This document shows positions 6,466 through 15,104 of a DNA stretch of 34,500 nucleotides, piece by piece. Numbering within the stretch: position 1 is the stretch's first letter; every line of letters starts with the position of its first letter. The stretch covers positions 1-34,500 of the forward strand of contig JAIDXM010000027.1 in assembly GCA_029058745.1 (NCBI GenBank), given 5' to 3'. The notes under the pieces are model-generated. The model did no database searches. It was not told the origin of the DNA and saw nothing but the letters and a program-made list of their open reading frames with translations. The position numbers were made by a program, and so were the translations under genes. Source of the stretch: Muribaculaceae bacterium. Lineage in GTDB: Bacteria > Bacteroidota > Bacteroidia > Bacteroidales > Muribaculaceae.

Positions 6466-8202
6466 TTACCAACCTTCGTTTTGCGTCAGATTGAGATTCC
6501 GCTCCATTTCGACAAGCGGTATCGGCCATAATTCATGGCGGGGCTGATAGGAACGGGTGTACATCAGGTCGCCGAATATGTCGGTAGCGTCCTTCACTGA
6601 CTTCTCAAGCATACCCCAGCGGCGCAGATCCCAGTATCTCTGCCCTTCTCCGGCGAGTTCAAAAGCCCGTTCCCGACGGATACGGTCGGCCATATCATCA
6701 TGTCCTGCCACAGCAAGCCACGATGCACCGCTGTTGAGTCCAGGCATTCCGACACGTTCACGGATTTTGTTCACCTCAGTCACAGCCTTGTCAACATCAC
6801 CCGTCTCGTTGTATGCCTCGGCAAGCATCAATATCACATCCCCAAGTCTTATCAGAGGGAATTCATACGGAGTGCGGTTATATTCCCCCCAGTAACCGTC
6901 AAGATTCCCGGTCGGTATCCATTTACGCCAAAAATATGAGTTCCATCCCTCTGAGTTGCGGATGAAAGCCATAGCCTCCATCGGCGCCCCTCCCTTGGTA
7001 GGGTCGGCAAGCACAAACTGCTTGTCCATAGGATTAGAGCCGGCATCGGTGCCAAGATAATGCGAATATGGGGTTATCACATTCAGACACAAACGGGGAT
7101 CGCGCAGACGGTAGGCATCCATCACTTTTGTCGTGTCGCATTCAAGCAAGTCGGTCACTTTTGTGCTGCCTTGGTCAATGGCCACGCTCATATATTTCCG
7201 GCGCAACTGAGAGTCACCGGTATTGAAACCGGGAAAGACATTGTCCCAATTGAACGGAGAGCCATCGAGATTCTCATACATATCCACGAGTGTGGTCGAT
7301 GGCACTATACAATTACTTGCAATCAGTCTCATGGTGGATTTATTGCCAAAATACCCGACTATATTCAGAGCATATCCGGCTGTATTGCCATCGATTGACT
7401 GGATTGAGAATATCATTTCCGGACTGTGGTTTCCATTATAGAGACGGAAAAGCTCATTATAGTCGGGATGCAGTGAGTAACCATAGTTGTTGGTCTTGTT
7501 ATAGACAATCTCCTCGAAATCCTCAGCAGCCTCTTCCCATTGGCGGTTGAAGAGATATACCTTGCCTCTCAGAGCGTAAGCGGCACCCTTTGTGGCACGG
7601 CCAAGGTCGGCGGCTTCCCAACTGACGGGGAGCTTGGATATGGCATCGGTAAGGTCTTCGAGTATGTGACCGCGTATTTCATCGGCAGTGCTTCTTGGAG
7701 AGTCGAGATTCGCGAACTGCTCGTTTATGTCGCACGCCTCATCATAATACGGCACCCCTCCCCAACAGTTGAGCATACGGAAATAGGCCATGGCTCGAAG
7801 GAACTTAGCCTCTCCAGTCACTCTATCGATTGACTCCTGACTGATTGGCATGTTCCGCACATTGCGTATCACCGTGTTAGCCCGATGCACAAGCTCATAG
7901 AGGTATTGCCAATGGTTCTGCACGCCCCCACTGTTGGAAGCGAAAGATGTGCCACGTGAAATGTCGGCCCATGGAGTTGTGCCATCGGCAAGGTCTGTAC
8001 ACATGTCGAAAGTGAACTCAAGCCCGAAACACCAGTCAGCCTTCATGGCCGCATACATGCCGATGGCCGCCTGACGCGCATGGTCTTCGGTCTGCCAGAA
8101 TGTCTGACCCGACATCTGGTCGCCGGGAGTGAAGTCAAGGCTCTCACACCCGCTCATCATCGCCGCAACGGCGAAGGCCCCCGCTATATATCTTATTCTC
8201 AT
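6466..8202 (-). CDS. SusD/RagB-family nutrient-binding lipoprotein
   Basis: A 578-residue SusD-like protein. It has a signal peptide with a lipobox ending MSGC (C19), then an N-terminal SusD-like domain (about 20-220) and the RagB/SusD C-terminal region. The C-terminal region contains the family signature RRERAFELAGEGQRYWDLRR followed by WG. These surface lipoproteins cap a SusC channel and bind the imported ligand, usually an oligosaccharide but sometimes a peptide or glycoprotein fragment. It lies 12 bp downstream of the SusC gene in the same operon. No glycoside hydrolase, ECF sigma/anti-sigma pair or hybrid two-component sensor is adjacent, so the substrate cannot be inferred. Confidence 0.93.
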   Translation of the reverse strand: MRIRYIAGAFAVAAMMSGCESLDFTPGDQMSGQTFWQTEDHARQAAIGMYAAMKADWCFGLEFTFDMCTDLADGTTPWADISRGTSFASNSGGVQNHWQYLYELVHRANTVIRNVRNMPISQESIDRVTGEAKFLRAMAYFRMLNCWGGVPYYDEACDINEQFANLDSPRSTADEIRGHILEDLTDAISKLPVSWEAADLGRATKGAAYALRGKVYLFNRQWEEAAEDFEEIVYNKTNNYGYSLHPDYNELFRLYNGNHSPEMIFSIQSIDGNTAGYALNIVGYFGNKSTMRLIASNCIVPSTTLVDMYENLDGSPFNWDNVFPGFNTGDSQLRRKYMSVAIDQGSTKVTDLLECDTTKVMDAYRLRDPRLCLNVITPYSHYLGTDAGSNPMDKQFVLADPTKGGAPMEAMAFIRNSEGWNSYFWRKWIPTGNLDGYWGEYNRTPYEFPLIRLGDVILMLAEAYNETGDVDKAVTEVNKIRERVGMPGLNSGASWLAVAGHDDMADRIRRERAFELAGEGQRYWDLRRWGMLEKSVKDATDIFGDLMYTRSYQPRHELWPIPLVEMERNLNLTQNEGW

Positions 8203-8214
8203 TTTGATGATTGA

Positions 8215-11200
8215 TTAAAAGGAAACATTCAAGCCCACCGAATACTGGCGCACGGCAGGATAACCAACATTAGCCCCCACTTCCGGATCCAGACCCGGGA
8301 ATCGTGTTATGGTGAACAGGTTATCGATACTTGTATAAATCTTCAGATTCTCAACAAAAAACTTCCTGGTTATCTTTTTCGGTATAGTGTAGCCCAATTG
8401 TATATTCTTGCATCGGAAATAAGAAGCGTTATGCACGAAAGCGTCGCTCGCTATATTGTTTTTGCCATTCGAGCTATTGCGCAGTATCGGATATTTTGAA
8501 TCGTATGGATTATCCTGAGTCCACGCATTGTCGGTTATGTCCTTTATCAGCGACTGACCCATGACTGTCACAAAGCGGAACGCCTGGTTGTTGTAATATA
8601 CCTGATGATTCCCCACACCCTGGAACAGGACACTGAAATCGAACCCGTTCCACGACATCCCGAGATTCGCACCATATGAGAGGCGTGGCAATGTGCCGTG
8701 ACCAATCTCTACACGGTCGTTAGTGTCAAGCCTGCCATCACCATTGGCATCCCGATAGAGGAAGTCCCCGAGTTCCGGACGCTGGTATGTGGCGAAATAA
8801 TCCGGATTCCGATCCACAAGGCTCTGCACATAGTCAAGGTCTGACTGGTCGCGGACAATTCGGTCAACGGTTATCACGTAAAGCTGATTTATCGGTTTCC
8901 CTTCCTGCGTCTTATAGACTCCGCTTATCGATGATACATCTCCCTGGAATTTTGTGACCTTATTGTTGACAAATCCCATATTGAACCCTACGTTGTAAGA
9001 TACCCGTCCGATATGGTCGTTCCAATGAAGATCCAATTCAAAACCCTTGTTATTGACTTCTCCCGCATTCTGATTGGGCACTGTGCTTGTGCCATGTTCA
9101 AGAGGTGCGGGCAATGATATGAGAATCCCTTTGGTATTCTTATTATAAATATCTACCGAACCACTCAAACGGTTGCCAAGGAACGCGAAATCAAGTCCTA
9201 TATTAGTCATGTATGTCTTTTCCCAAGTAAGATTCGGGTTTGCAAGCACTGTCTGTGCGAGACCGCCGGCGATATTGCCGTTGAGGACATAGTTGGCGGT
9301 AGCGAACAACGACTGATACATGTAATAGCTGGTTGTCGCGTTGTTGCCCAATGACCCGTAAGAGGCCCTCAGTTTCAATTGGCTGAGCCATGGTGAGGCA
9401 TTCTGCATGAAACCCTCCTCGGATATCCTCCAACCTACAGACACAGACGGAAAATATCCCCACCGATGTCCGGGCGCGAACTTGGATGAACCGTCGGCAC
9501 GCAGGTTGGCCTCAAGGAGATAACGGTTGTCCCAATTGAGGTTGATGCGTCCGAAGTAGGAACGCATGGCCCATTCGTTATAATTGCCTGTTATGCTTCC
9601 GTTGGTCATACCGGCATCAATCGCCCCAAGCGATGGGTCAACAAGGTCATATTTTATATAATAATCCTGGTCATACTTGTTGTATTCCTGGCTCATGCCG
9701 GCAAAAACAGTTCCCTCCAGACGGCTCACGCTGAAATCATACTTCGCTGTCAATTCGGATGAACGGAACATATTCTTGTAATTGTAGCGTCTTATATATG
9801 TACGCACAACCCCCTCACGGATAAGCACCGGCCCGTCGAATGTGAAGCGGAACAAGTCCCTGTCGGTGAGATGGTGTTCTATATTACGTTCCCAACGGTT
9901 GTATGAGAATGAGCCTTGTATGGTGAGCCCTTTTATTGGACGCACGCTTGCATAAAGCTTTACGACTGAACGTCTTGTTTTTGTGGGGTAGTCAGTATCA
10001 TAGAACCATTGACGGCGGTAAGGATTGAAATTGCTCACATTCTCTTCCTCGGGATTCTGGATACCACCATACAGGCCTGTGGCAGGGTCATATAATGTCA
10101 TTCCAGGAACAGTGTTGAATGCGCCTGACCCGAAAATCACATCACCGCCAGCCGCCGCATTCTCCGACGAGGGATTGTTCTCATCGATGTAGCCAAACAG
10201 ATTGGTTCCGAAACTTAGCCACGGCTTGATATCGACATCTATATTGCTTCGCAACTGATAACGCTTGTAATCGGTATAGTAAATCATACCCGGGTTATTG
10301 ACATACCCTAAAGAGATGTTATATCTGACCGTGCCGGTGCCCCCTGTCACAGACAGGTTGTGATTCTGCACCACCGAAGGGTTGCGGTAAATATGGTCCT
10401 GCCAGTCAGTGTTTGGATAGATGGTAGGGTTGCGTCCCGCGTCGTTACGCCATTCATCAATCTTTCCCTGTGAGAAACGCGGTGCCTGACCGTTTGCGAT
10501 AAGTCCCGCGTTCTGTATCTCCATGAAGTCCGCATAGTCAGTGACAAGGTTTAATCGCTTGGCCACCGTCTCGAAGGATACATTGCCACTGTAAGTCACT
10601 CTTGGTGCTCGTTCCGCTCCCTGACGCGTTGTCACAAGTATCACACCGTTGGCCGCACGTGAACCATAAATGGCAGAAGACGCCGCATCCTTGAGTATTG
10701 ATATGCTCTCTATATCCTGCGGATTGATGTCGCTGAGCGCGATGCCTGTCATGCCATCCACCACAACAAGAGGTGCGGCATTGTTGAGTGTCCCCTGCCC
10801 TCTCACAAGAATACTCTGCGACTCGAATCCCGGAGTATTGCCACCGGAATTGGTGACTGTCAGTCCGGATGAAAGGCCGGCGAGCGCATTGGTCACGTTG
10901 GTCAGAGGCCTGTCTTCGAGGACATCACGGCTTATGGCTGAGACCGCTCCTGTAAGGTCAACCTTTTTCTGCGTGGCATAACCTACCACCACCACTTCCC
11001 CAAGCTGAGCAGAATTTTCATGGAGCGTCACACGGCACTCCCCTGATCCGCTATCCTTGACCATCGCCGTATCATAGCCTACATAAGAGATCTGCAACAT
11101 ATCGCCTGGCTTCACACCCGAAAGTGTGAAATGACCGTCAACATCGCTTACCGCATGTGCCGAGATATTTCCCTTGACCATAACCGTAGCGCCCACTAAT

Positions 11201-11349
11201 GGCTGACCTTCTTCATCTACCACCACCCCGCTGACAGGATGCGCGGCAGACGAAGCAGACGGCACGCCTTCATTTATGGAATACGTCGGCAATATACCCA
11301 CTCCGATTCCAGAGACGAGAATAAAAGCCCGGAATACATTTACGTTCAT
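8215..11349 (-). CDS. SusC/RagA-family TonB-linked outer-membrane transporter
   Basis: A 1044-residue SusC-like protein. A signal peptide is followed by a carboxypeptidase-regulatory-like beta domain (about 37-110; GVVVDEEGQPLVGATV and YVGYDTA). The TonB plug (about 118-240) contains LVVVDGM and the SusC signature SILKDAASSAIYGSRAANGV. A 22-strand beta barrel ends in the terminal aromatic motif SVGLNVSF. No long N-terminal extension for sigma-factor signalling is present. With its SusD partner it imports a ligand through the outer membrane using TonB energy. A TAATTTTG box lies about 17 bp upstream of the start, giving a very short leader. Regulation may involve the neighbouring LytTR system; this is inferred from position only. 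Confidence 0.94.
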   Translation of the reverse strand: MNVNVFRAFILVSGIGVGILPTYSINEGVPSASSAAHPVSGVVVDEEGQPLVGATVMVKGNISAHAVSDVDGHFTLSGVKPGDMLQISYVGYDTAMVKDSGSGECRVTLHENSAQLGEVVVVGYATQKKVDLTGAVSAISRDVLEDRPLTNVTNALAGLSSGLTVTNSGGNTPGFESQSILVRGQGTLNNAAPLVVVDGMTGIALSDINPQDIESISILKDAASSAIYGSRAANGVILVTTRQGAERAPRVTYSGNVSFETVAKRLNLVTDYADFMEIQNAGLIANGQAPRFSQGKIDEWRNDAGRNPTIYPNTDWQDHIYRNPSVVQNHNLSVTGGTGTVRYNISLGYVNNPGMIYYTDYKRYQLRSNIDVDIKPWLSFGTNLFGYIDENNPSSENAAAGGDVIFGSGAFNTVPGMTLYDPATGLYGGIQNPEEENVSNFNPYRRQWFYDTDYPTKTRRSVVKLYASVRPIKGLTIQGSFSYNRWERNIEHHLTDRDLFRFTFDGPVLIREGVVRTYIRRYNYKNMFRSSELTAKYDFSVSRLEGTVFAGMSQEYNKYDQDYYIKYDLVDPSLGAIDAGMTNGSITGNYNEWAMRSYFGRINLNWDNRYLLEANLRADGSSKFAPGHRWGYFPSVSVGWRISEEGFMQNASPWLSQLKLRASYGSLGNNATTSYYMYQSLFATANYVLNGNIAGGLAQTVLANPNLTWEKTYMTNIGLDFAFLGNRLSGSVDIYNKNTKGILISLPAPLEHGTSTVPNQNAGEVNNKGFELDLHWNDHIGRVSYNVGFNMGFVNNKVTKFQGDVSSISGVYKTQEGKPINQLYVITVDRIVRDQSDLDYVQSLVDRNPDYFATYQRPELGDFLYRDANGDGRLDTNDRVEIGHGTLPRLSYGANLGMSWNGFDFSVLFQGVGNHQVYYNNQAFRFVTVMGQSLIKDITDNAWTQDNPYDSKYPILRNSSNGKNNIASDAFVHNASYFRCKNIQLGYTIPKKITRKFFVENLKIYTSIDNLFTITRFPGLDPEVGANVGYPAVRQYSVGLNVSF

Positions 11350-11365
11350 CTTGAAAAGTTTTTTA

Positions 11366-11373
11366 CAAAATTA
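11366..11373 (-). promoter_or_regulatory. -7 box upstream of SusC
   Basis: TAATTTTG on the minus strand matches the -7 consensus and lies 17 bp upstream of the ATG. The expected -33 position carries only a weak TATG-like match, so this promoter may need an activator. A GTAAACAGAC element (11403-11412) upstream resembles the repeats found at 12430-12461. Confidence 0.45.
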
Positions 11374-11511
11374 TCACACTACAACAAGATGACATATCGT
11401 CCGTAAACAGACAGCGAAAAAGTGATAATGAGATGCGCAATGGAGAGCCGGTCAGTCCTATATGAACCTTCCTGTGGAAACGCTTCGCAATATACCGAAG
11501 GAGATGCTTTT

Positions 11512-12369
11512 CTAATCAGTTTGTACGACAAGATAATTGGACAGACTCCAAAAAATCCGGGGATCCTTGATTACAAGAAAACAACTGTCACCTCGCCTGA
11601 TTACAACATACGAATCCGCCGGATGGTTTGTCAGTATCCTGGCTTTTTTCGAGCCTACAGCGATTGAATCGAGAATCCGCTTGTCGCCAGCCTTGAATAT
11701 TGTATTGTCAAACTCCTTCTCCAGAATCCTTGTCTTCCTTAAGAATCCTGATTCTATTATATTGTTCTTCTTTAGTTCTGCCTTTGTGGCTATTACATAA
11801 TGGCATGCATTCAATTCATCTCTCAATCTCAATGATTCCTCTCGTGCGGAATCTCTTTCCTCAGAAACAGAACTTACCGTTGAGCAAAGGGAATCTACGG
11901 CATTGTTGAGATTCCCAATCTCCGCCATAGCCTCCACAAGTCTGGAGTGCAACGACTCCACCTCCTTTCGTTGAGAGTCTATCTGAGAACGTAATATGTC
12001 GATTGTCTCTCCAAGCATATCGTTATAGAGTGATGACTCACGAAGTTTCACTTCAAGGGTGTCAAGTTGCGCCCTGCGCTTTTCTATGACTCTTCTTATA
12101 GAAGAGACGTCTTTGAGAATAAGACGTTTGTTCTCGTGTGAACGGGATGCGGATATAGTCATGATATTTTCGAGACGTTTGATTTCCTCCATTCCAAGTG
12201 AAATCTCCCTTACAAGAGCAAGCAATTCATCGCGTTCCTCTACCGCTGAGGCAAGTTCCATCCTTGATGCCTCCATCAACGAGACATCCTCCCTGACTGT
12301 GCGCTCTCCCCTACATGACGAAAACACAGCCACAACTGCAAGCATACCCGCTATGTTATTCCGTTTCAT
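11512..12369 (-). CDS. Coiled-coil lipoprotein of unknown function
   Basis: A 285-residue protein with a lipoprotein signal (hydrophobic core, then FSSC with C19). A long heptad-rich, charged helical region follows (about 25-200), with many Glu/Arg/Leu and segments such as DILRSQIDSQRKEVESLHSR. A C-terminal globular part (about 205-285) is rich in beta-type residues and ends FWSLSNYLVVQTD. I do not recognise a named family. The architecture suggests a periplasmic or surface-anchored spacer or sensor protein. It is divergent from the LytS/LytTR genes across a 140-bp region containing paired direct repeats, so it is the most likely target of that system. Its -7 box lacks a clear -33 partner, as expected of an activator-dependent gene. 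Confidence 0.7.
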   Translation of the reverse strand: MKRNNIAGMLAVVAVFSSCRGERTVREDVSLMEASRMELASAVEERDELLALVREISLGMEEIKRLENIMTISASRSHENKRLILKDVSSIRRVIEKRRAQLDTLEVKLRESSLYNDMLGETIDILRSQIDSQRKEVESLHSRLVEAMAEIGNLNNAVDSLCSTVSSVSEERDSAREESLRLRDELNACHYVIATKAELKKNNIIESGFLRKTRILEKEFDNTIFKAGDKRILDSIAVGSKKARILTNHPADSYVVIRRGDSCFLVIKDPRIFWSLSNYLVVQTD

Positions 12370-12392
12370 TATATATTATGCTGTTTTTTTAA

Positions 12393-12400
12393 CAAAAATA
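12393..12400 (-). promoter_or_regulatory. Candidate -7 box of the coiled-coil lipoprotein gene
   Basis: TATTTTTG on the minus strand lies 24 bp upstream of the ATG. No TTTG lies 19-20 bases further upstream. The direct repeats at 12430-12461 begin 30 bp from the box, a plausible activator position. Confidence 0.4.
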
Positions 12401-12429
12401 AGCAACTCATGTGCGCCACTTCATGATGT

Positions 12430-12461
12430 GTAAACAAACGACACGAAAACGTAAACAAACG
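12430..12461. promoter_or_regulatory. Paired direct repeats, candidate LytTR binding site
   Basis: GTAAACAAACG occurs at 12430-12440 and again, identically, at 12451-12461. The copies are exactly 21 bp (two helical turns) apart. Read on the minus strand each contains GTTTGT, which fits the GTTNRK core of the known LytTR half-site. The pair ends 13 bp before the -33 box of the LytS-type kinase gene and lies upstream of the divergent lipoprotein gene. Confidence 0.6.
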
Positions 12462-12473
12462 CACTGCCGGCAA

Positions 12474-12505
12474 TTTGTCTGTTATGCATCAATACACTAT
12501 CTTTG
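12474..12505 (+). promoter_or_regulatory. Promoter of the LytS/LytTR operon
   Basis: TTTG (12474-12477), a 20-bp spacer and TATCTTTG (12498-12505) form a complete match. The ATG at 12510 is only 4 bases past the -7 box, so the transcript should be leaderless or nearly so. Confidence 0.7.
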
Positions 12506-12509
12506 CACC

Positions 12510-13538
12510 ATGAAATCAATTGCTTTCAAAACACAATTCATCCCGGACATATTCTTCTGTATAATCTTTATGCCCCTGATTGTTGTGCTGGGGCCTCCTG
12601 CCCATTGGTTCCAGGAATGGCCCTTATTCTCTTTAACGGCATGTATTTATCTATATTTGATTTATTTCATCACAAAGCGGATTAATATTCCTAAGCTAAT
12701 CCTTTCAAAGAGATACCTCAAGATTGGGGTTATATCTCTATTAATGGTAGCCTCCACCTTCCTCCTCACGCTCTTTCCTCTTCCTGAAGTGGATTTCATC
12801 ACCCCATCCATGAGTGCCTATCAGACAAGACAGAGAGATTATAACGTCGCGCTTTCCCTATGGTTTATGTTCTCCCTTGTGATATGCTATGCCCTAACGC
12901 TATCTTTCATAAATGAACTTTACGAAAGGATAATACTTCAGAATCAAGCGGAAAACCAACGGAACAAAGCGAAACTCGCGGTTTTTAAAGCACAGATCAG
13001 TCCTCATTTCATGTTCAACACTCTCAACTCTCTTTATAGCCTTATCATTGGCACTTCTCAGAAAGCGGAGGATGCGTTTATCAAATTCTCGGAAATATTG
13101 AAATACACTTACATTACCATTGAGAAAGAGTATGTCACTATCAGAGAGGAGATTGATTATATCCAAAACTATATCGACCTTCAGCTTATAAGGCTTGACA
13201 GCCATACAGAGGTGATATGGTCATACGATGTGGATGATTTCAGTACTCCGGTGCCTCCGATTCTTATCCCCACTTTCGTGGAGAACGCTTTCAAATATGG
13301 TGCATCAACAAGCCATGACTGTAAGATTGTGATATCCCTCCATCTGAAGGACGGGAAACTTGCATTCATGACCACAAATAATGTGATGAAACACACAGAC
13401 GAGTTCCGCAAGGAAGTGCCTGTCGGAATCGAAAACTGCCGACTGAGGCTTGCCGGGCTATTCCCTGGTAAATATACTCTTGAAAGTGAGGAATCGGACG
13501 GCATTTTCAAATTGTCGCTTAACATTGACTTTACATAG
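12510..13538 (+). CDS. LytS/YehU-type sensor histidine kinase
   Basis: A 342-residue kinase. Four membrane spans lie at about 10-30, 37-55, 70-90 and 113-135, followed by a short coiled coil (about 138-158). The His_kinase domain has AQISPHFMFNTLNSL with phosphoacceptor H166, and the HATPase region has the N-box VENAFKYG (257-264) and the glycine motif GIENCRLRL (307-315). There is no large external sensor domain, so it probably senses a membrane or lipid-phase signal. I chose the start at 12510 rather than the in-frame ATG at 12411 because the promoter and direct repeats lie between the two. The response regulator starts 1 bp after its stop, so the two form one operon. Confidence 0.9.
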   Translation: MKSIAFKTQFIPDIFFCIIFMPLIVVLGPPAHWFQEWPLFSLTACIYLYLIYFITKRINIPKLILSKRYLKIGVISLLMVASTFLLTLFPLPEVDFITPSMSAYQTRQRDYNVALSLWFMFSLVICYALTLSFINELYERIILQNQAENQRNKAKLAVFKAQISPHFMFNTLNSLYSLIIGTSQKAEDAFIKFSEILKYTYITIEKEYVTIREEIDYIQNYIDLQLIRLDSHTEVIWSYDVDDFSTPVPPILIPTFVENAFKYGASTSHDCKIVISLHLKDGKLAFMTTNNVMKHTDEFRKEVPVGIENCRLRLAGLFPGKYTLESEESDGIFKLSLNIDFT

Positions 13539-13539
13539 T

Positions 13540-14229
13540 ATGGACAGAATAATAAGATGTGTCGCTATTGATGACGAGCCTCTCGCGCTCGAGATTATAG
13601 AAAAATTTTGCCGTAGAATCGGAGGGATTGAGCTAAAGACATTTTCTGACCCTCTATTAGGATTGCAGGCAATAAACGAGGAGTTACCGAATATCGCTTT
13701 TCTTGATATAGAAATGGAAAATATCAGCGGACTTGAGATTGCAGCAAAGCTTCCAGATGAAACCTGCTTCATATTTACGACTGCATATCTGAGCTACGCG
13801 CTCAATGGTTTTGACCTGGATGCCGTGGATTATCTCCACAAGCCTTTCGCTTTTTCCCGCTTCCAGATGGCCTTTGAGAGAGCGCTCAGGCGCCTTGGCC
13901 TTGAGAAGCTCAAATCGTCCGATCAGATTCTTATGGTAAAACAGGAATATAATAGTGTGAGCATTCCCGTTGACGATATCCTATACATCGAGGCGATGGA
14001 AGGATATTCCAAAATTTTCAGAGCATCCGGGATTTGCACCGTCACAAGAATGATTCTAAAGAATATCCTTGCTTTGCTCCCTCAATCAGATTTCATGAGA
14101 ATACATAGGTCGTTCGCGGTATCGAAGTCAAAAATCAGAAGTTTCAACAGGCGTGAACTTACATTGTGTGATGGCAAGATATTGCCTGTAGGCCGTCAAT
14201 ACGCCATGGAAGTCGCCAAAAATATGTAG
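13540..14229 (+). CDS. LytTR-family response regulator
   Basis: A 229-residue protein. The receiver domain (1-118) has acidic residues D11 and D12, phosphoacceptor D56 (FLDIEM) and K101 (HKPF). The LytTR DNA-binding domain (about 129-228) contains YIEAMEGYSKI and the signature FMRIHRSFAVSKSKIRSFNR. It is the partner of the kinase immediately upstream (1-bp gap). LytTR proteins bind tandem half-sites about 21 bp apart, as found at 12430-12461, so autoregulation and control of the divergent lipoprotein are likely. The SusC/SusD operon is a further possible target. The start was set at MDRIIRC, directly after the kinase stop. Confidence 0.92.
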   Translation: MDRIIRCVAIDDEPLALEIIEKFCRRIGGIELKTFSDPLLGLQAINEELPNIAFLDIEMENISGLEIAAKLPDETCFIFTTAYLSYALNGFDLDAVDYLHKPFAFSRFQMAFERALRRLGLEKLKSSDQILMVKQEYNSVSIPVDDILYIEAMEGYSKIFRASGICTVTRMILKNILALLPQSDFMRIHRSFAVSKSKIRSFNRRELTLCDGKILPVGRQYAMEVAKNM

Positions 14230-14342
14230 AACATACGTGCTTCCTGTCTCATCACGACTGTATGGACAGGCTCGTCAAAAAAATGAATATGAATTTTTGC
14301 TCAAAAAACGATAGCAGACGCGTTTTTAAGCAAAAATTTAAC

Positions 14343-14350
14343 TATATTTG
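14343..14350 (+). promoter_or_regulatory. Candidate -7 box of the ter-like operon
   Basis: TATATTTG lies 125 bp upstream of the first TerD gene, giving a leader of about 110-115 nt. No clear TTTG is present 19-20 bases upstream. The surrounding gap (14230-14474) shows no convincing gene. Confidence 0.45.
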
Positions 14351-14474
14351 CAAATGGAAGACTTCATGTTTTCTCATCTGCGACCATTCCGTTCGCTTTG
14401 TGACATTCATTCAAGAACATAGATGTCAAGGCAGGAAGAGCCGCATATCGATTAACCCTATAATAACTTGAAAA

Positions 14475-15035
14475 ATGGCTATCAATCTACAGAAAGGTCA
14501 GAGAATCGGGATTGGACTCCAAAAAGTGGGAGTCGGTCTTGGCTGGGATCCTAACACAAGCACCGGTTACGATTTTGACCTTGACGCTTCCGCATTCATG
14601 CTCGGTGAGAACAAAAAGCTTCCAATGGACGAGTTTTTTGTGTTCTACAACAATCAGGTCTCTCCCGACAAAGCCGTGGAATCTTCCGGCGACGACCTTA
14701 CGGGAGGTAACAGCGACGGTGGTGACGATGAGACTTTGACTGTGGACCTCTCCAAGGTGGATCCTCGCATACAGGAAATCATTTTCACGGTCACAATCCA
14801 CGAGGCAGAACAACGTCGCCAGAATTTCGGACAAGTCCACAACTCTTACATCCGTATCTATAATGCCATCACCAACGAGGAAATAGCAAAATATGACCTT
14901 GATGAGGACTTCTCCATTGAGACCGCAATAGAATTCGGACGCTTGTACAGGCGCAATGGAGAATGGAAGTTTGAGGCCATGGGATATGGTTATAAAGGTG
15001 GTCTCCAGTTCTTTGTTGACAAATACGTAGGATAA
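14475..15035 (+). CDS. TerD-family calcium-binding stress protein, copy 1
   Basis: A 186-residue TerD-type protein of the tellurite-resistance/stress family. Calcium-site motifs are DFDLDASAFML (about 34-44) and an acidic loop S-G-D-D-L-T-G-G-N-S-D-G-G-D-D-E (about 74-89). The C-terminal family block is DEDFSIETAIEFGRLYRRNG followed by EWKFEA. TerD proteins bind Ca2+ tightly and are linked to survival of tellurite, oxidative and phage stress; the mechanism is unresolved. It is the first gene of the cluster and is closely similar to the next gene, so the pair arose by duplication. Confidence 0.93.
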   Translation: MAINLQKGQRIGIGLQKVGVGLGWDPNTSTGYDFDLDASAFMLGENKKLPMDEFFVFYNNQVSPDKAVESSGDDLTGGNSDGGDDETLTVDLSKVDPRIQEIIFTVTIHEAEQRRQNFGQVHNSYIRIYNAITNEEIAKYDLDEDFSIETAIEFGRLYRRNGEWKFEAMGYGYKGGLQFFVDKYVG

Positions 15036-15104
15036 CCAACATATTGACAAAGCCGGATTATGACATTGTCCGGCATATCTGTTTATTCATAAAAATCTGA
15101 TACA

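Noticed and set aside
12411..12509. Upstream in-frame ATG extending the LytS-type kinase by 33 residues
   Set aside because: The extension would translate through the direct repeats and the promoter and has no family similarity; the ATG at 12510 fits the membrane domain.
14262..14471. 69-codon frame between the response regulator and the first TerD gene
   Set aside because: It overlaps the candidate -7 box of the Ter-type cluster, has no family features and looks like translated leader sequence.
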